Source of the DNA: Thermoproteota archaeon
GTDB taxonomy: Archaea; Thermoproteota; Nitrososphaeria; Nitrososphaerales; Nitrosopumilaceae
Length of the DNA stretch: 64,000 nt
NCBI GenBank assembly: GCA_003352285.1
Contig: QQVN01000005.1
Location: 348,380 to 412,379, forward strand
Direction: 5' to 3'
Positions 34,609 through 42,719 of the stretch are shown here, piece by piece. The number at the start of each line of letters is the position of its first letter. The first letter of the stretch is position 1. Position numbers and translations under genes: made by a program. The notes under the pieces are model-generated. The model saw only the letters and a list, made by a program, of their open reading frames with translations. It had not been told where the DNA came from and searched no databases.

Positions 34609-35765
34609 TTTATTAGCTCCATCTCTTTTTCAACGAGTTCACCAAAACTTTCCTCTAGAGGAAAGTTAAATTGTTTATTCTTTAGACAGAATAACAAATA
34701 CGGTAGGTAAAACGTACCAAATGTACTACGTGAAATGTGCATCTGTTTTGCCATTACAGTTGCAAATGCCTTGATGTTTTTACCATCCCAACGTAATCGA
34801 TTCAAAAGGGGCCAGGATAAATTGAATTTGTTATAACGAATGGATGTATCTTTTTTGTATAATTTAATCAGAATAGCATCAAGATAACGCAGTAATCTCC
34901 ATTCTTGGTTCTTCATTATTTTTCCATATAGGATGTCAGCCTCAGATACTACCTGAAGCATGTTTTGCATGTCATCATTTGAAATCCTGCTAGTCACAAT
35001 ACTAGAATAGAATGCAATAATCTTCTCTCGTGGGTCTATCTGCATAGAATACAAAACAATTCTTGCCTCATCTAGTGTGTTTGATTTGAAAAACGCATTG
35101 ATTCCATCTTCAATATTTAATGTCTCAAATGACTTTTCAGTGGACGGATTAAACCCAGTAACCATAGACTGAGTCATATTTATCATGGAGCGGATATCCC
35201 CGCGTGATTCATCGATGACTTTAATCACAGAGCCTGGGGAGATTTTTGCACCTTCTTTTTTTATTATATTTTCAAGATAGAGGCGTAAGAGTCTAGGCGG
35301 AATTGGTCTAAACACGATAGATTTTGTCACTTTTTTGATGCTCTTCATCTTATCAGAAGAATCAGAATTTGCTGCAAGTATCATTGGAACTGTCGGTTCT
35401 TTTAGAATGTTGATCAATGCTTCTGTACCACCGTAATCTGAGCGGCCGTGAATTCCGTCAACTTCGTCAACAAAGATCATTGGAGTACCCAAGACACTGA
35501 CGTTCCCAAGTACAGGACTAAGAATATCATTAATCTGAGCTTTGCTTCTGACATCACTTGCATTGAGACCAATCATGTCATAACCAAATTGTTTTGCAGA
35601 CAAATTTGCAATCGTTGTTTTACCGATTCCCGGCGGTCCCACTAACAAGAGGGGTTTTGTTCCCTTTTTCCATTTTGCAAACCACTCTACAATTGCTGCG
35701 CGTGCCTCTTCATTTCCAACCATTTCAGAAATGCTTTGAGGTCTATGTTTTTCTGACCACATCAA
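34605..35765 (-). CDS. rfcL: Replication factor C large subunit (clamp loader)
   Basis: 386-aa AAA+ ATPase that loads PCNA with RfcS. Walker A is VGPPGIGKTTIANL, Walker B is FVDEVDGIHG, and sensor 1 follows in ILAANSDSSDK. The C-terminal collar domain is shorter than in many archaea and no PIP box is obvious at the end. Its partner RfcS is encoded at 59750. Follows the 371-aa unknown by 6 bp. Confidence 0.94.
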   Translation of the reverse strand: MMWSEKHRPQSISEMVGNEEARAAIVEWFAKWKKGTKPLLLVGPPGIGKTTIANLSAKQFGYDMIGLNASDVRSKAQINDILSPVLGNVSVLGTPMIFVDEVDGIHGRSDYGGTEALINILKEPTVPMILAANSDSSDKMKSIKKVTKSIVFRPIPPRLLRLYLENIIKKEGAKISPGSVIKVIDESRGDIRSMINMTQSMVTGFNPSTEKSFETLNIEDGINAFFKSNTLDEARIVLYSMQIDPREKIIAFYSSIVTSRISNDDMQNMLQVVSEADILYGKIMKNQEWRLLRYLDAILIKLYKKDTSIRYNKFNLSWPLLNRLRWDGKNIKAFATVMAKQMHISRSTFGTFYLPYLLFCLKNKQFNFPLEESFGELVEKEMELIK

Positions 35766-35771
35766 TTTGAA

Positions 35772-36887
35772 TCACTTTGGAAGTTTTGATTCAAAGTCAG
35801 ACCACATGTTGGCTTTTTGTAACTTGTTATACCAAAATTGGTTATAGTGCTCAACAGTTAGGAATAAGAACTCTAGAAATTCTTTGTAAGAGAATCCTTC
35901 TGGGAGTAATTCCAATGCTAATCTTGCATCCTGCAAATACAGATTACTTTTTTCCAGAGTTAATTCAAATCCTTTTTTTACATTACCGGAAAGTAGGGAA
36001 TAATAAAGTGGCCAAGATGGTATCTTAACAAATCCATTTTTGATAGAATCTTCAATCTCATTTCCACATCCTACTCCTTCGGCAGCTCTTGCCATACCCA
36101 AGTAGAAGATTTCACCAAGAGGTCTTTGAGCTAGTGCCATGTTTCTTCCTGCAGTGCCCATGACTGCTCGATATTTTTTGTAGCACTGATTCATTTCTTC
36201 TTCAGTGATTTCAGTTGGTTTTGATTTGAGTTTTGTATCAATATACTGGCCTATTCTTGCATCCTTGAATCCCTCTTCAAATTCTTTGAGAACAGTATCG
36301 CCACCCTTTGCTATTTTGTCTCGGGCAAGTTTGAGTATGTATGGATTCATTAGCTTGTAATCATCAAGATAGTCAAGATCCTCATCCTTGTCTACTATTC
36401 TATCCATTGGCTCACTAAGGTCTATTGCAATGATATGTCCGTCAACCAAGTTTTCACGCATTTGAGGATCTGATGTTCCAGCATAGTCAGCTGCTGCATC
36501 ATACAGTGCGTTAAAGACAGGAAATGTCATCTTTACAAAATTTGAGTTTAGTATTCTCATCACTCGATCCTGTAAGACGTCAGAACTTTCGAGTTTTGAT
36601 TTAATTGGATCAATCTCTGAGCTTTTTAGAATAATCTCAGTTGAGCCTACCTCGTTTCCAAACGCTTGTTGTGTAGAATTTGGATTTGAATCAGATTTTA
36701 TCTCTTTAAGAAGATCACTTGCAAATCTTTTTGCAAAGTTTGGAAATTCGTTTTCAGTCTCCTCCTTGTATTGATTGAATAGTTTGAATCCTTTTGATTT
36801 GAATAATCCCTGCTTGATAATTTGTTTGCCAGGCTTTGTACTCATTAGAGCTTCTTTGCTTACTACAGATTGATCTTTTCCACTCAC
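35772..36887 (-). CDS. Conserved-looking hypothetical protein upstream of rfcL
   Basis: 371 aa, not recognised. Soluble, mainly helical, with an acidic middle section (PMDRIVDKDEDLDYLDDYK) and no cysteine clusters or P-loop. Length and lack of low complexity suggest a real folded protein. First gene of the operon with rfcL and the zinc protein. Confidence 0.65.
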   Translation of the reverse strand: MSGKDQSVVSKEALMSTKPGKQIIKQGLFKSKGFKLFNQYKEETENEFPNFAKRFASDLLKEIKSDSNPNSTQQAFGNEVGSTEIILKSSEIDPIKSKLESSDVLQDRVMRILNSNFVKMTFPVFNALYDAAADYAGTSDPQMRENLVDGHIIAIDLSEPMDRIVDKDEDLDYLDDYKLMNPYILKLARDKIAKGGDTVLKEFEEGFKDARIGQYIDTKLKSKPTEITEEEMNQCYKKYRAVMGTAGRNMALAQRPLGEIFYLGMARAAEGVGCGNEIEDSIKNGFVKIPSWPLYYSLLSGNVKKGFELTLEKSNLYLQDARLALELLPEGFSYKEFLEFLFLTVEHYNQFWYNKLQKANMWSDFESKLPK

Positions 36888-36964
36888 GTACCAAAGGCGA
36901 TTTTATTGTTATTTATGCTTTCAATGTCTCTTTCACTTAAATTACGATTTCAGACAGATCGGTT

Positions 36965-37762
36965 ATGGAAGTAATTGATGTAATCAAGGAAGCATCAAGA
37001 CGAGTTTATGAAAATGTTAAGGACTTGGCAGGAACAGATGATGCTGCAGGAGATTTTGGAAGAGGTGCAGGAGGAGATATCTCAAGAAACATCGATGTAA
37101 CCGCCGAAAAAACAGTGCTTGATTATCTAAGCGAGATTAATTTTGAATGCATTGTGTTAGGTGAAGAATGCGGACGAGTTGAATTATCAGACAAGCCAAA
37201 AGGGTTCATTATAATGGATGCAATTGATGGTTCTGCAAATGCAGTACGAGGAGTACCATTCTTTTGTTGCTCACTTGCATTTGCAAAGGAGGATAGGCTT
37301 AGCTCCATTACCGATGGTGCAGTCACTGACCTCACAAATGGAAACATGTATTGGGCATCAAAGGGAAAGGGTGCATTCCTAAATGAAAATAAGATCAAAG
37401 TTCACGGAGAGGAGCCAGTTTACAGAATTGTTGGAGTAAACGCATCAGGGGCTGATGCAAAGCTGTTAGAAAAATTGCAACCAATCTTTGAGAAACACAA
37501 TCACATCAGACATCTAGGTGCAAATGCACTAGAGATGGCACTCTTTGCAAGAGGCTTGATGGATGTATTTATCGATTTGAGAAATAAGATTAGAATTCAG
37601 GATATAGCTGCAGGATATCTGATTGTAAAGGAGGCAGGGGGATTATTATTGGATGAAAATCTTAAACCACTTGATTCGGATTTAAGCTACAAGACAAGAT
37701 TGTCATTTGTCGCAGCATCAAATCAAAAGATGCTAGATGAAATAATGTCTCAAATGAAGTAA
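36965..37762 (+). CDS. Inositol monophosphatase / fructose-1,6-bisphosphatase family (archaeal type)
   Basis: 265-aa Mg-dependent phosphatase. The metal site shows VLGEECGR and IIMDAIDGSANAVRG (DxxDGSxN motif). The second conserved block is QDIAAGYLIVKEAGG, where D replaces the usual W-D context. Archaeal members often act on both inositol-1-phosphate and FBP; which one applies here is unclear. Promoter region 36888-36964 is shared with the divergent rfcL operon. Confidence 0.85.
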   Translation: MEVIDVIKEASRRVYENVKDLAGTDDAAGDFGRGAGGDISRNIDVTAEKTVLDYLSEINFECIVLGEECGRVELSDKPKGFIIMDAIDGSANAVRGVPFFCCSLAFAKEDRLSSITDGAVTDLTNGNMYWASKGKGAFLNENKIKVHGEEPVYRIVGVNASGADAKLLEKLQPIFEKHNHIRHLGANALEMALFARGLMDVFIDLRNKIRIQDIAAGYLIVKEAGGLLLDENLKPLDSDLSYKTRLSFVAASNQKMLDEIMSQMK

Positions 37763-37797
37763 TCAATGAACTATTTGTTAAAGAAAAATGAAAAAAA

Positions 37798-38103
37798 TTA
37801 TTGTCCAGTGGGATTCATCAAAGCTGCTCTTTCTTTGAGTTTTTGGTCAACAGGTGCCATGATATAGTCACCTGCTTTTGCGTCACACTGACCAATATTT
37901 ACAGCATATCCGTCCGGAGTTTCAGCAATACAACCTGCGTCAGTAACTGCAATGATCTCTACTCTTTCTATAATCTCAGCTGGGCTAACATACCACATCA
38001 GATAAGCAAATAGAGATATCCCAATTGCAGCCAGCACACCAGATATTATAAGATATGTTGTAACGCTTGATGATTTTTTTTCTTTAGTTGGTATAGCAGA
38101 CAT
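37798..38103 (-). CDS. Single-helix membrane protein, hypothetical
   Basis: 101 aa: a short cytosolic start, one membrane helix (about residues 17-38) and a roughly 60-residue outer domain with two cysteines (DAGCIAETPDG and IGQCDAKAGDY), possibly a disulfide. Not recognised. The small beta-rich outer domain resembles accessory subunits of respiratory complexes in general design, but this is only a resemblance. Confidence 0.6.
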   Translation of the reverse strand: MSAIPTKEKKSSSVTTYLIISGVLAAIGISLFAYLMWYVSPAEIIERVEIIAVTDAGCIAETPDGYAVNIGQCDAKAGDYIMAPVDQKLKERAALMNPTGQ

Positions 38104-38194
38104 TGAAATAATTAGGTAAAATTTGGATAAAAATACGCAATAGGTTTTCCACTGTTGATTTCCAAAATTGATAATCGTGAAAGGAAATTGTACC

Positions 38195-38218
38195 CGGTAA
38201 TAATATCAGATATTACCG
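38195..38218 (+). promoter_or_regulatory. 24-bp dyad over the promoter of the small zinc-protein operon
   Basis: CGGTAATA, 8-bp spacer, TATTACCG: a perfect 8-bp inverted repeat, with a second nested palindrome AATATC-A-GATATT. It ends 10 bp before the ATG at 38229 and covers the TATA-like position (about 38199-38207) for a leaderless start, so it is a likely repressor operator. Confidence 0.65.
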
Positions 38219-38228
38219 TATATTACAC

Positions 38229-38381
38229 ATGAAACAATATCTTGTCAGTTTTGATTTTTCAAAAAATAGGCATCTGAATAGACTTGTTAGAATTTGCCTA
38301 AGATGTGGGAGCTCAAATACTTGCGTTAATCAATATGGAATTTTTTGTAGAAACTGCGGATTTTTGTGGGATTACGAGTAA
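38229..38381 (+). CDS. 50-aa zinc-ribbon mini-protein
   Basis: Short open frame from ATG 38229 to TAA 38379-38381. Residues about 22-43 read RICLRCGSS, then FCRNCGFLWDYE at the end, forming a CxxC-x(15)-CxxC zinc ribbon of the transcription-factor or rubredoxin-like kind. It ends 1 bp before the ATG of the next zinc protein and has its own dyad-bearing promoter. Not in the set of longer frames, but ribbon spacing, promoter placement and coupling support a real gene. Confidence 0.68.
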   Translation: MKQYLVSFDFSKNRHLNRLVRICLRCGSSNTCVNQYGIFCRNCGFLWDYE

Positions 38382-38382
38382 A

Positions 38383-38580
38383 ATGGCTGCAACATGTAAA
38401 GGAATGTGTGAAGAGTACAAGAGTCAAGGAATTACCATGAAGGAAAAATATCAACACGGTCAGAAACGATGTACATACTGTGGTTTGTTTTTGACATGTA
38501 AGGGACATAGATGTCCGTGTTGCAAAACTATCTTACGAACAAAACCTAGAGGTAGATCTTCAAGTAATAACAGAATTTAG
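38383..38580 (+). CDS. Small Cys-rich zinc protein (CKGxC ... LRTKPRGR family), copy 2
   Basis: 65 aa from ATG 38383 (MAATCKGMCEEYKSQG). The core KRCTYCGLF, HRCPCCKTILRTKPRGR matches the 61-aa protein at 31465-31650 closely, so the two are paralogues. A longer in-frame start at 38305 is rejected because it overlaps the upstream zinc-ribbon gene in another frame. Probably zinc-bound and nucleic-acid-associated. Confidence 0.72.
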   Translation: MAATCKGMCEEYKSQGITMKEKYQHGQKRCTYCGLFLTCKGHRCPCCKTILRTKPRGRSSSNNRI

Positions 38581-38587
38581 TAAAAAT

Positions 38588-38941
38588 TTACCAGTATGCA
38601 CTGTTTGTAAATCCAATATTATCAATAATCTGTACATTTAGCTCCTCTAACCCAAATACAACATAGGTAGCCTTTACTTTACATTGATAGAGAAAGTATT
38701 TTTTTCCATCATCGGTAACTACAGAACCTGTTACCTTTAGAATTTTTTTATCAGTAAGATCATTGACTCGTCTATATGCGGTAGTCATGGGAATATCAAG
38801 TTCTTTGACAATATCAATTACAGATCTAGGTTGTTCAATTGTATAGTTCATTATATTTCGAGAATAATCATCAGCTAATGCATCAAGTAAAGCAGTTTTA
38901 AGAGGAGAATCACTTGGTAATGTTCTGATTTCGTCTGCCAT
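38588..38941 (-). CDS. Winged-helix transcriptional regulator (ArsR-like)
   Basis: 117 aa. The helix-turn-helix is PRSVIDIVKELDIPMTTAYRRVNDL, read as VIDIVKELDIPMTTAYRRV, with a wing from KILKVTGSVVTDDGKKYF. One Cys (YQCKVKATYVVF) precedes a short C-terminal dimer region. It is divergent from the DUF302 gene across about 100 bp and probably regulates itself or that gene. The ligand is unknown. Confidence 0.8.
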   Translation of the reverse strand: MADEIRTLPSDSPLKTALLDALADDYSRNIMNYTIEQPRSVIDIVKELDIPMTTAYRRVNDLTDKKILKVTGSVVTDDGKKYFLYQCKVKATYVVFGLEELNVQIIDNIGFTNSAYW

Positions 38942-39045
38942 GCATGTTTAATGATAAACTGATTAAAAAATTAAGAGGCAAGCAATTTTCATATTTAATT
39001 TCCATTGATGAAAATTATCTCCCTTGTTATATTGAATATTGTATA

Positions 39046-39441
39046 ATGAAAAGTATGAGTTTTAGTCATACTGTATCTACAGCAAAAACAATAGAGAGTG
39101 CAATACAAAGTCTTACTCAAAACCTAAAGGAGATTGGGTTTGGAGTACTTGGTTCTCTAAATTTTAAGAAAATATTGGAAGAAAAGGGCTTAGAGTTCAA
39201 AGAGAATTATGAATTGTTAGAGGTATGTAACCCAAAATTAGCAAAACAGGTTTTAGATTCAAATCCAGAATTGGGTCTTTTGTTACCCTGCACAATAGCA
39301 GTTTACCAAAAGAAAGGAAGAAATTTTATCAGTCTTGCAAAACCTTCAGCCTTACTTGGTTTAGTTTCAGAAAATAATATGCAATTTTTGGGAAATGAGA
39401 TTGAGAAAAATCTGATTGATATAATTGAAAAATCAAAATAA
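39046..39441 (+). CDS. DUF302 family protein
   Basis: About 131 aa using the ATG at 39046 (MKSMSFSHTV); an ATG at 39055 and a longer in-frame start at 38944 are alternatives. Family marks: AIQSLTQNLKEIGFGVL, LLEVCNPKLAKQVL and GLLLPCTIAVYQ. DUF302 proteins are small alpha/beta proteins of unsettled function, often near redox or metal genes. I prefer the shorter start because a TATA-like TTATATT at about 39028 precedes it and the family begins there. Confidence 0.8.
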   Translation: MKSMSFSHTVSTAKTIESAIQSLTQNLKEIGFGVLGSLNFKKILEEKGLEFKENYELLEVCNPKLAKQVLDSNPELGLLLPCTIAVYQKKGRNFISLAKPSALLGLVSENNMQFLGNEIEKNLIDIIEKSK

Positions 39442-39456
39442 TGTCTAGATAATTCA

Positions 39457-39972
39457 CTAATTTGCAGCAGGTTCTGGTGTTGCTGCCATAGTACCAAGAA
39501 TCTTGTCAATCTCGTTTATTGCAAGCTTATCACGGCCAATTAATTCAAATTTTTGAAGAATAGTTTCAAACTTTGTCTCTTCTTGGACTTGTTCATCTAC
39601 GAACCATTGTAGAAATGTAAACGTACTGTGATCTTTTTCTTTTTGTGCCAACTCTACAATTTTATTTATTGATGCAGTAACTGCCTGTTCATTTTTTAAT
39701 GCTATTTTGCATATCCCCTCAATTGATTTGAAATCCTTTGGTGGTTGTTTTACTGCTGGAATTACTACTGTAACACCAAGATCATTTAGAAATTTTATAA
39801 TCTTGAGCATATGCATGCGCTCTTCATCTGACTGAGCATAAAACAGACCGGCAGTTCCTTCATACCCAGTAATTTGAGACCAAGATGCCATTGACAGATA
39901 GTAATTTGATGCAAATGCCTCCATAGCAATTTGATCATTTAGTGCTTTTGTCATCTTGGCAGAAAGTTTCAT
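39457..39972 (-). CDS. ftn: Ferritin
   Basis: 171-aa four-helix iron-storage subunit that assembles into a 24-mer shell. Ferroxidase ligands are visible: E in QIAMEAFAS, EExxH in SDEERMHML, E in KNEQAVTAS and Q in VDEQVQEE. Pro/Ala-rich C-terminal tail. It converges with the DUF302 gene. Iron handling fits the Fe-S-rich respiratory chain of this organism. Confidence 0.93.
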   Translation of the reverse strand: MKLSAKMTKALNDQIAMEAFASNYYLSMASWSQITGYEGTAGLFYAQSDEERMHMLKIIKFLNDLGVTVVIPAVKQPPKDFKSIEGICKIALKNEQAVTASINKIVELAQKEKDHSTFTFLQWFVDEQVQEETKFETILQKFELIGRDKLAINEIDKILGTMAATPEPAAN

Positions 39973-40036
39973 GTTATAATTTCACACATGATGATTAAAA
40001 ATCCTTCTCAAGATATTATTTAGAAAAAACTTATGG

Positions 40037-40111
40037 CGCCCTCGGCGGGATTTGAACACGCGTCTCAGCCGTGACAGGGCCGAATTCTAGACCGGGCTAT
40101 ACTACAAGGGC
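40037..40111 (-). tRNA. tRNA-Asp (GTC)
   Basis: Minus strand: acceptor GCCCTTG/CGAGGGC, anticodon stem CGGCC/GGCTG around CTGTCAC (anticodon GTC), T-loop TTCAAAT, discriminator G, and an encoded CCA (40034-40036). The T-stem GCGTG/CCCGC has one T-C mismatch (positions 52-62). Confidence 0.93.
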
Positions 40112-40206
40112 GCAGTAATTCAAAACAAATTTGCCAGTTTAAAACTTTCCTTCAGATCAAAATTTGTTGTAAAAGACTAAATTATACACGCCGGGCAGTG
40201 TTGTGG

Positions 40207-40280
40207 GGGTCTGTAGCGCAGCCAGGTAGCGCACCGGACTTTTAATCCGGTTGTCGTGGGTCCGAATCCCACCAGACCCG
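40207..40280 (+). tRNA. tRNA-Lys (TTT)
   Basis: Acceptor GGGTCTG/CAGACCC, anticodon stem CCGGA/TCCGG around CTTTTAA (anticodon TTT), T-arm GTGGG TCCGAAT CCCAC, discriminator G. All stems pair fully. No CCA is encoded. Confidence 0.95.
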
Positions 40281-40344
40281 CTACTAAATATGCCAAAAAT
40301 TCCTTCATTGATTATAAAATCAAGTCAAAATCAAGATTCAAGAA

Positions 40345-40797
40345 TTATGGCATCATCATTTGGTTTCCAGACATAGTATTGTTCTTTCCCATCATCATGT
40401 GTTCAGTTGACATTGTTCCATTCTTACTCATCATACCCATCATGTGTTGCTTCATCTGAGGATTGCTATTCATCATCTCTGCCATCTTTTCCATATGGTT
40501 TGGATCATTCATCATTTGTTGCATATGGCTTTTATCATTCATCATGGTCTGATGAAATTTTTGCATAGTACTTTCGTCACTCATCATCGCTTGCATCCAA
40601 CCATCCATTACCTGTGGATTCTGCATCATTTGTTGATGCCATTGGTTCATTGTTTGAGGATCATTCATCATTTGTTGCATATGTTGAGAACTCATAACAG
40701 GCATAGTTTGAGATGGTTGTATCGCGGCGTATCCAATACCAATTCCTGCAAAGAACACACCTATTGTGATTCCAATCCAGATGCCTCTACTAGTCAT
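40345..40797 (-). CDS. Membrane-anchored Met/His-rich protein (probable copper binding)
   Basis: 150 aa with one N-terminal membrane helix or signal anchor (GIWIGITIGVFFAGIGIGYA). The rest has 36 Met in the whole protein and about 7 His, in roughly 14-residue repeats such as HMQQMMNDPQTM and HMEKMAEMMNSNPQM. Met/His clusters of this kind bind Cu(I)/Cu(II) outside the cell membrane. Ammonia-oxidising archaea depend on copper enzymes, so copper storage or delivery is plausible, but metal binding is inferred. Confidence 0.75.
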   Translation of the reverse strand: MTSRGIWIGITIGVFFAGIGIGYAAIQPSQTMPVMSSQHMQQMMNDPQTMNQWHQQMMQNPQVMDGWMQAMMSDESTMQKFHQTMMNDKSHMQQMMNDPNHMEKMAEMMNSNPQMKQHMMGMMSKNGTMSTEHMMMGKNNTMSGNQMMMP

Positions 40798-40885
40798 TTT
40801 CAGTATTATTCCTATTTTAGAGTATTATAATGGAGGGATAATTATCTAGGATGATTTTCACTTGTGAAAATTGTTTCTTTGTAAA

Positions 40886-42346
40886 TTATTTTGTCAGTTC
40901 TTTTACTTTTGAGGATAATGCATCCAGTGAATTTGTGACATCGTTGTCTCGTTTTATAGTACCGCCCCGGTATGCATGAATCTTTGTCAATCTATTTTCA
41001 ATCATTCTCTTTTGTTCTGAAAATCCTGATGAGCCCTGGGATTTTCTCTCCTTGAGTGATGATGCAATGGTAGTACTCTTGATGATTTCAGTTACAACTT
41101 TAGAGTCAACTCCTGTTCCATGAATTGATTTTGTTATCTCAGATGGCGTGAGTTTTGATAATTGTTTTTTTGATTGGTATGCTGTTTGTACCAGCTGTCC
41201 TGCAATCTTGTGAGTTGTCCTAAACGGAACACCGCTTTGAACTAGTTTTTCTGCAATGTCTAGTGCAATAAGATAACCACTATCTGCAGCCTTTTTCATG
41301 TTCTTTTCATTAACAGATAGTGTCAACAGCATGGATTTCATTACAATTAAGGCACTGATTGAAATTTTTGATGTCTTCCATATTGATGATTTTATCTGCT
41401 GTAGGTCACGTCCGTAACCTGTTGCCAATCCCTTTACAGTGGACAAAATTGCCATCAAGTAACCAATTATTTCAGCTGTCTTTCCACGGGTAAGCTCCAA
41501 GATGTCAGGATTCTTTTTTTGTGGCATAACACTTGATGGAGAAGTAAACTCGTCGGATAATTCTATGAATGAAAATTCAGATGTTGACCAAATTACAAAG
41601 TCCTCAGCAATCTTGCTAAGGTTTGTCATTAGAATTGCGATTGCAGAGACATATTCTGCTACAAAATCCCTAGTGCTGGTAGCATCAATAGAGTTCTCAA
41701 CTATTCCCTTAAAGCCCAACATCTTTGCGGTGCTTTGCCTATCAATTGGGATGCTAGTGCCACCAACAGGTCCTGCACCCAATGGGCTCTCATTTACTCG
41801 TCCATATGTGACGTATAGTCGGTCTAAATCACGAAATAATGCATCGGCATGTGCCAATAGATAATGCGAGAATGTTCCTACCTGAGCTTGCTGCAAGTGA
41901 GTATAAAGCGGCATGATTGTTTTGTCATGTTTTTGTGCAAGAGACACTAGAGCTTCAATTGTATCTAGCAAGCAATTGCACAAGATGTTAATGTCATCTC
42001 GAATCTTCATTCGAATATCAAGTGAGACCTGATCATTGCGAGATCGTGCAGTGTGCATCTTTCCACCGCTTGCAATTCCTGCCTTTTTGATTACTAGTGA
42101 TTCAATTAGTTCATGAATGTCTTCAGAATCAGATTGTGTGTCAAATTTTTCTTTCTTGAGTTCCTCAAGTGCTGATAAAATTTTCTTGATATCATTTTTT
42201 GAAATAATATTATTCTCATACAGCATTATTGCGTGTGCTTGACTGCCCAAGATATCATACAATGCAATCTCAGTATCATCTGATATTGATGAAACATAAT
42301 CAAGAGTTATTTTGTTGAGGTCATTTCCTAGACGTGACCGATACAT
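40886..42346 (-). CDS. argH: Argininosuccinate lyase
   Basis: 486 aa from ATG 42344-42346 (MYRSRLGNDLNKITLDYVSS). Last step of arginine synthesis, releasing fumarate. The superfamily signature SSVMPQKKNPDILEL is intact, as is MHTARSRNDQVSLDIR. The longer upstream frame (to 42580) is rejected because it covers the divergent DUF59 gene and is unlike other ArgH N-termini. Confidence 0.93.
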   Translation of the reverse strand: MYRSRLGNDLNKITLDYVSSISDDTEIALYDILGSQAHAIMLYENNIISKNDIKKILSALEELKKEKFDTQSDSEDIHELIESLVIKKAGIASGGKMHTARSRNDQVSLDIRMKIRDDINILCNCLLDTIEALVSLAQKHDKTIMPLYTHLQQAQVGTFSHYLLAHADALFRDLDRLYVTYGRVNESPLGAGPVGGTSIPIDRQSTAKMLGFKGIVENSIDATSTRDFVAEYVSAIAILMTNLSKIAEDFVIWSTSEFSFIELSDEFTSPSSVMPQKKNPDILELTRGKTAEIIGYLMAILSTVKGLATGYGRDLQQIKSSIWKTSKISISALIVMKSMLLTLSVNEKNMKKAADSGYLIALDIAEKLVQSGVPFRTTHKIAGQLVQTAYQSKKQLSKLTPSEITKSIHGTGVDSKVVTEIIKSTTIASSLKERKSQGSSGFSEQKRMIENRLTKIHAYRGGTIKRDNDVTNSLDALSSKVKELTK

Positions 42347-42395
42347 CACGATTATTTCTAGAATGGTTATATATAGCATAGACGATTTGCCGTTC

Positions 42396-42719
42396 ATGTC
42401 ACAAGACGTCAAACAACTTCGTGTGAAAATTTTTGATGAACTATCAAAGATCGTAGATCCTGAAATCAACACATCAATTACTGATTTAGAATTGATTGAT
42501 GAAGTAGACATTAATGAAAAAAATGTTAAAGTGGATTTGCATCTGACTAGTCCATTTTGTCCAGCAGTGTTTGGATTCAAGATCTGCCAAGATATTCATG
42601 ATAATCTGCTAAAGGTAGATGGAATTGATGATGTCAAGGTAAATGTCTCAAATCACTTTATGGCAGAGCAGATTAACAATCAGGTAAATAACAGCCCAAA
42701 TCCAAAAAAGCAGGGCTAG
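42396..42719 (+). CDS. DUF59/MIP18-like Fe-S assembly protein (SufT/PaaD family)
   Basis: 107 aa from ATG 42396. It shows IVDPEINTSITDLELI and LTSPFCPAVFGFKICQDI; DUF59 proteins use a conserved Cys (TxxxCP) in iron-sulfur cluster assembly or transfer. TATA-like TTATATATA at about 42366-42375 supports this start over upstream in-frame ATGs. It converges with sdhB, 1 bp apart, fitting a role beside an Fe-S enzyme. Confidence 0.85.
   Translation: MSQDVKQLRVKIFDELSKIVDPEINTSITDLELIDEVDINEKNVKVDLHLTSPFCPAVFGFKICQDIHDNLLKVDGIDDVKVNVSNHFMAEQINNQVNNSPNPKKQG

Noticed and set aside
38305-38382. Longer N-terminus of the 65-aa zinc protein
   Set aside because: It overlaps the 50-aa zinc-ribbon gene in another frame; the paralogue at 31465 begins at the equivalent of 38383.
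40444-40830. 128-aa His/Leu-rich frame opposite the Met-rich gene
   Set aside because: Mirror image of ATG/CAT-rich codons; the other strand has a signal anchor and regular Met repeats.
42347-42580. N-terminal extension of argH by 78 residues
   Set aside because: It covers the divergent DUF59 gene and its promoter and is unlike ArgH proteins, which begin near MYRSRLG.
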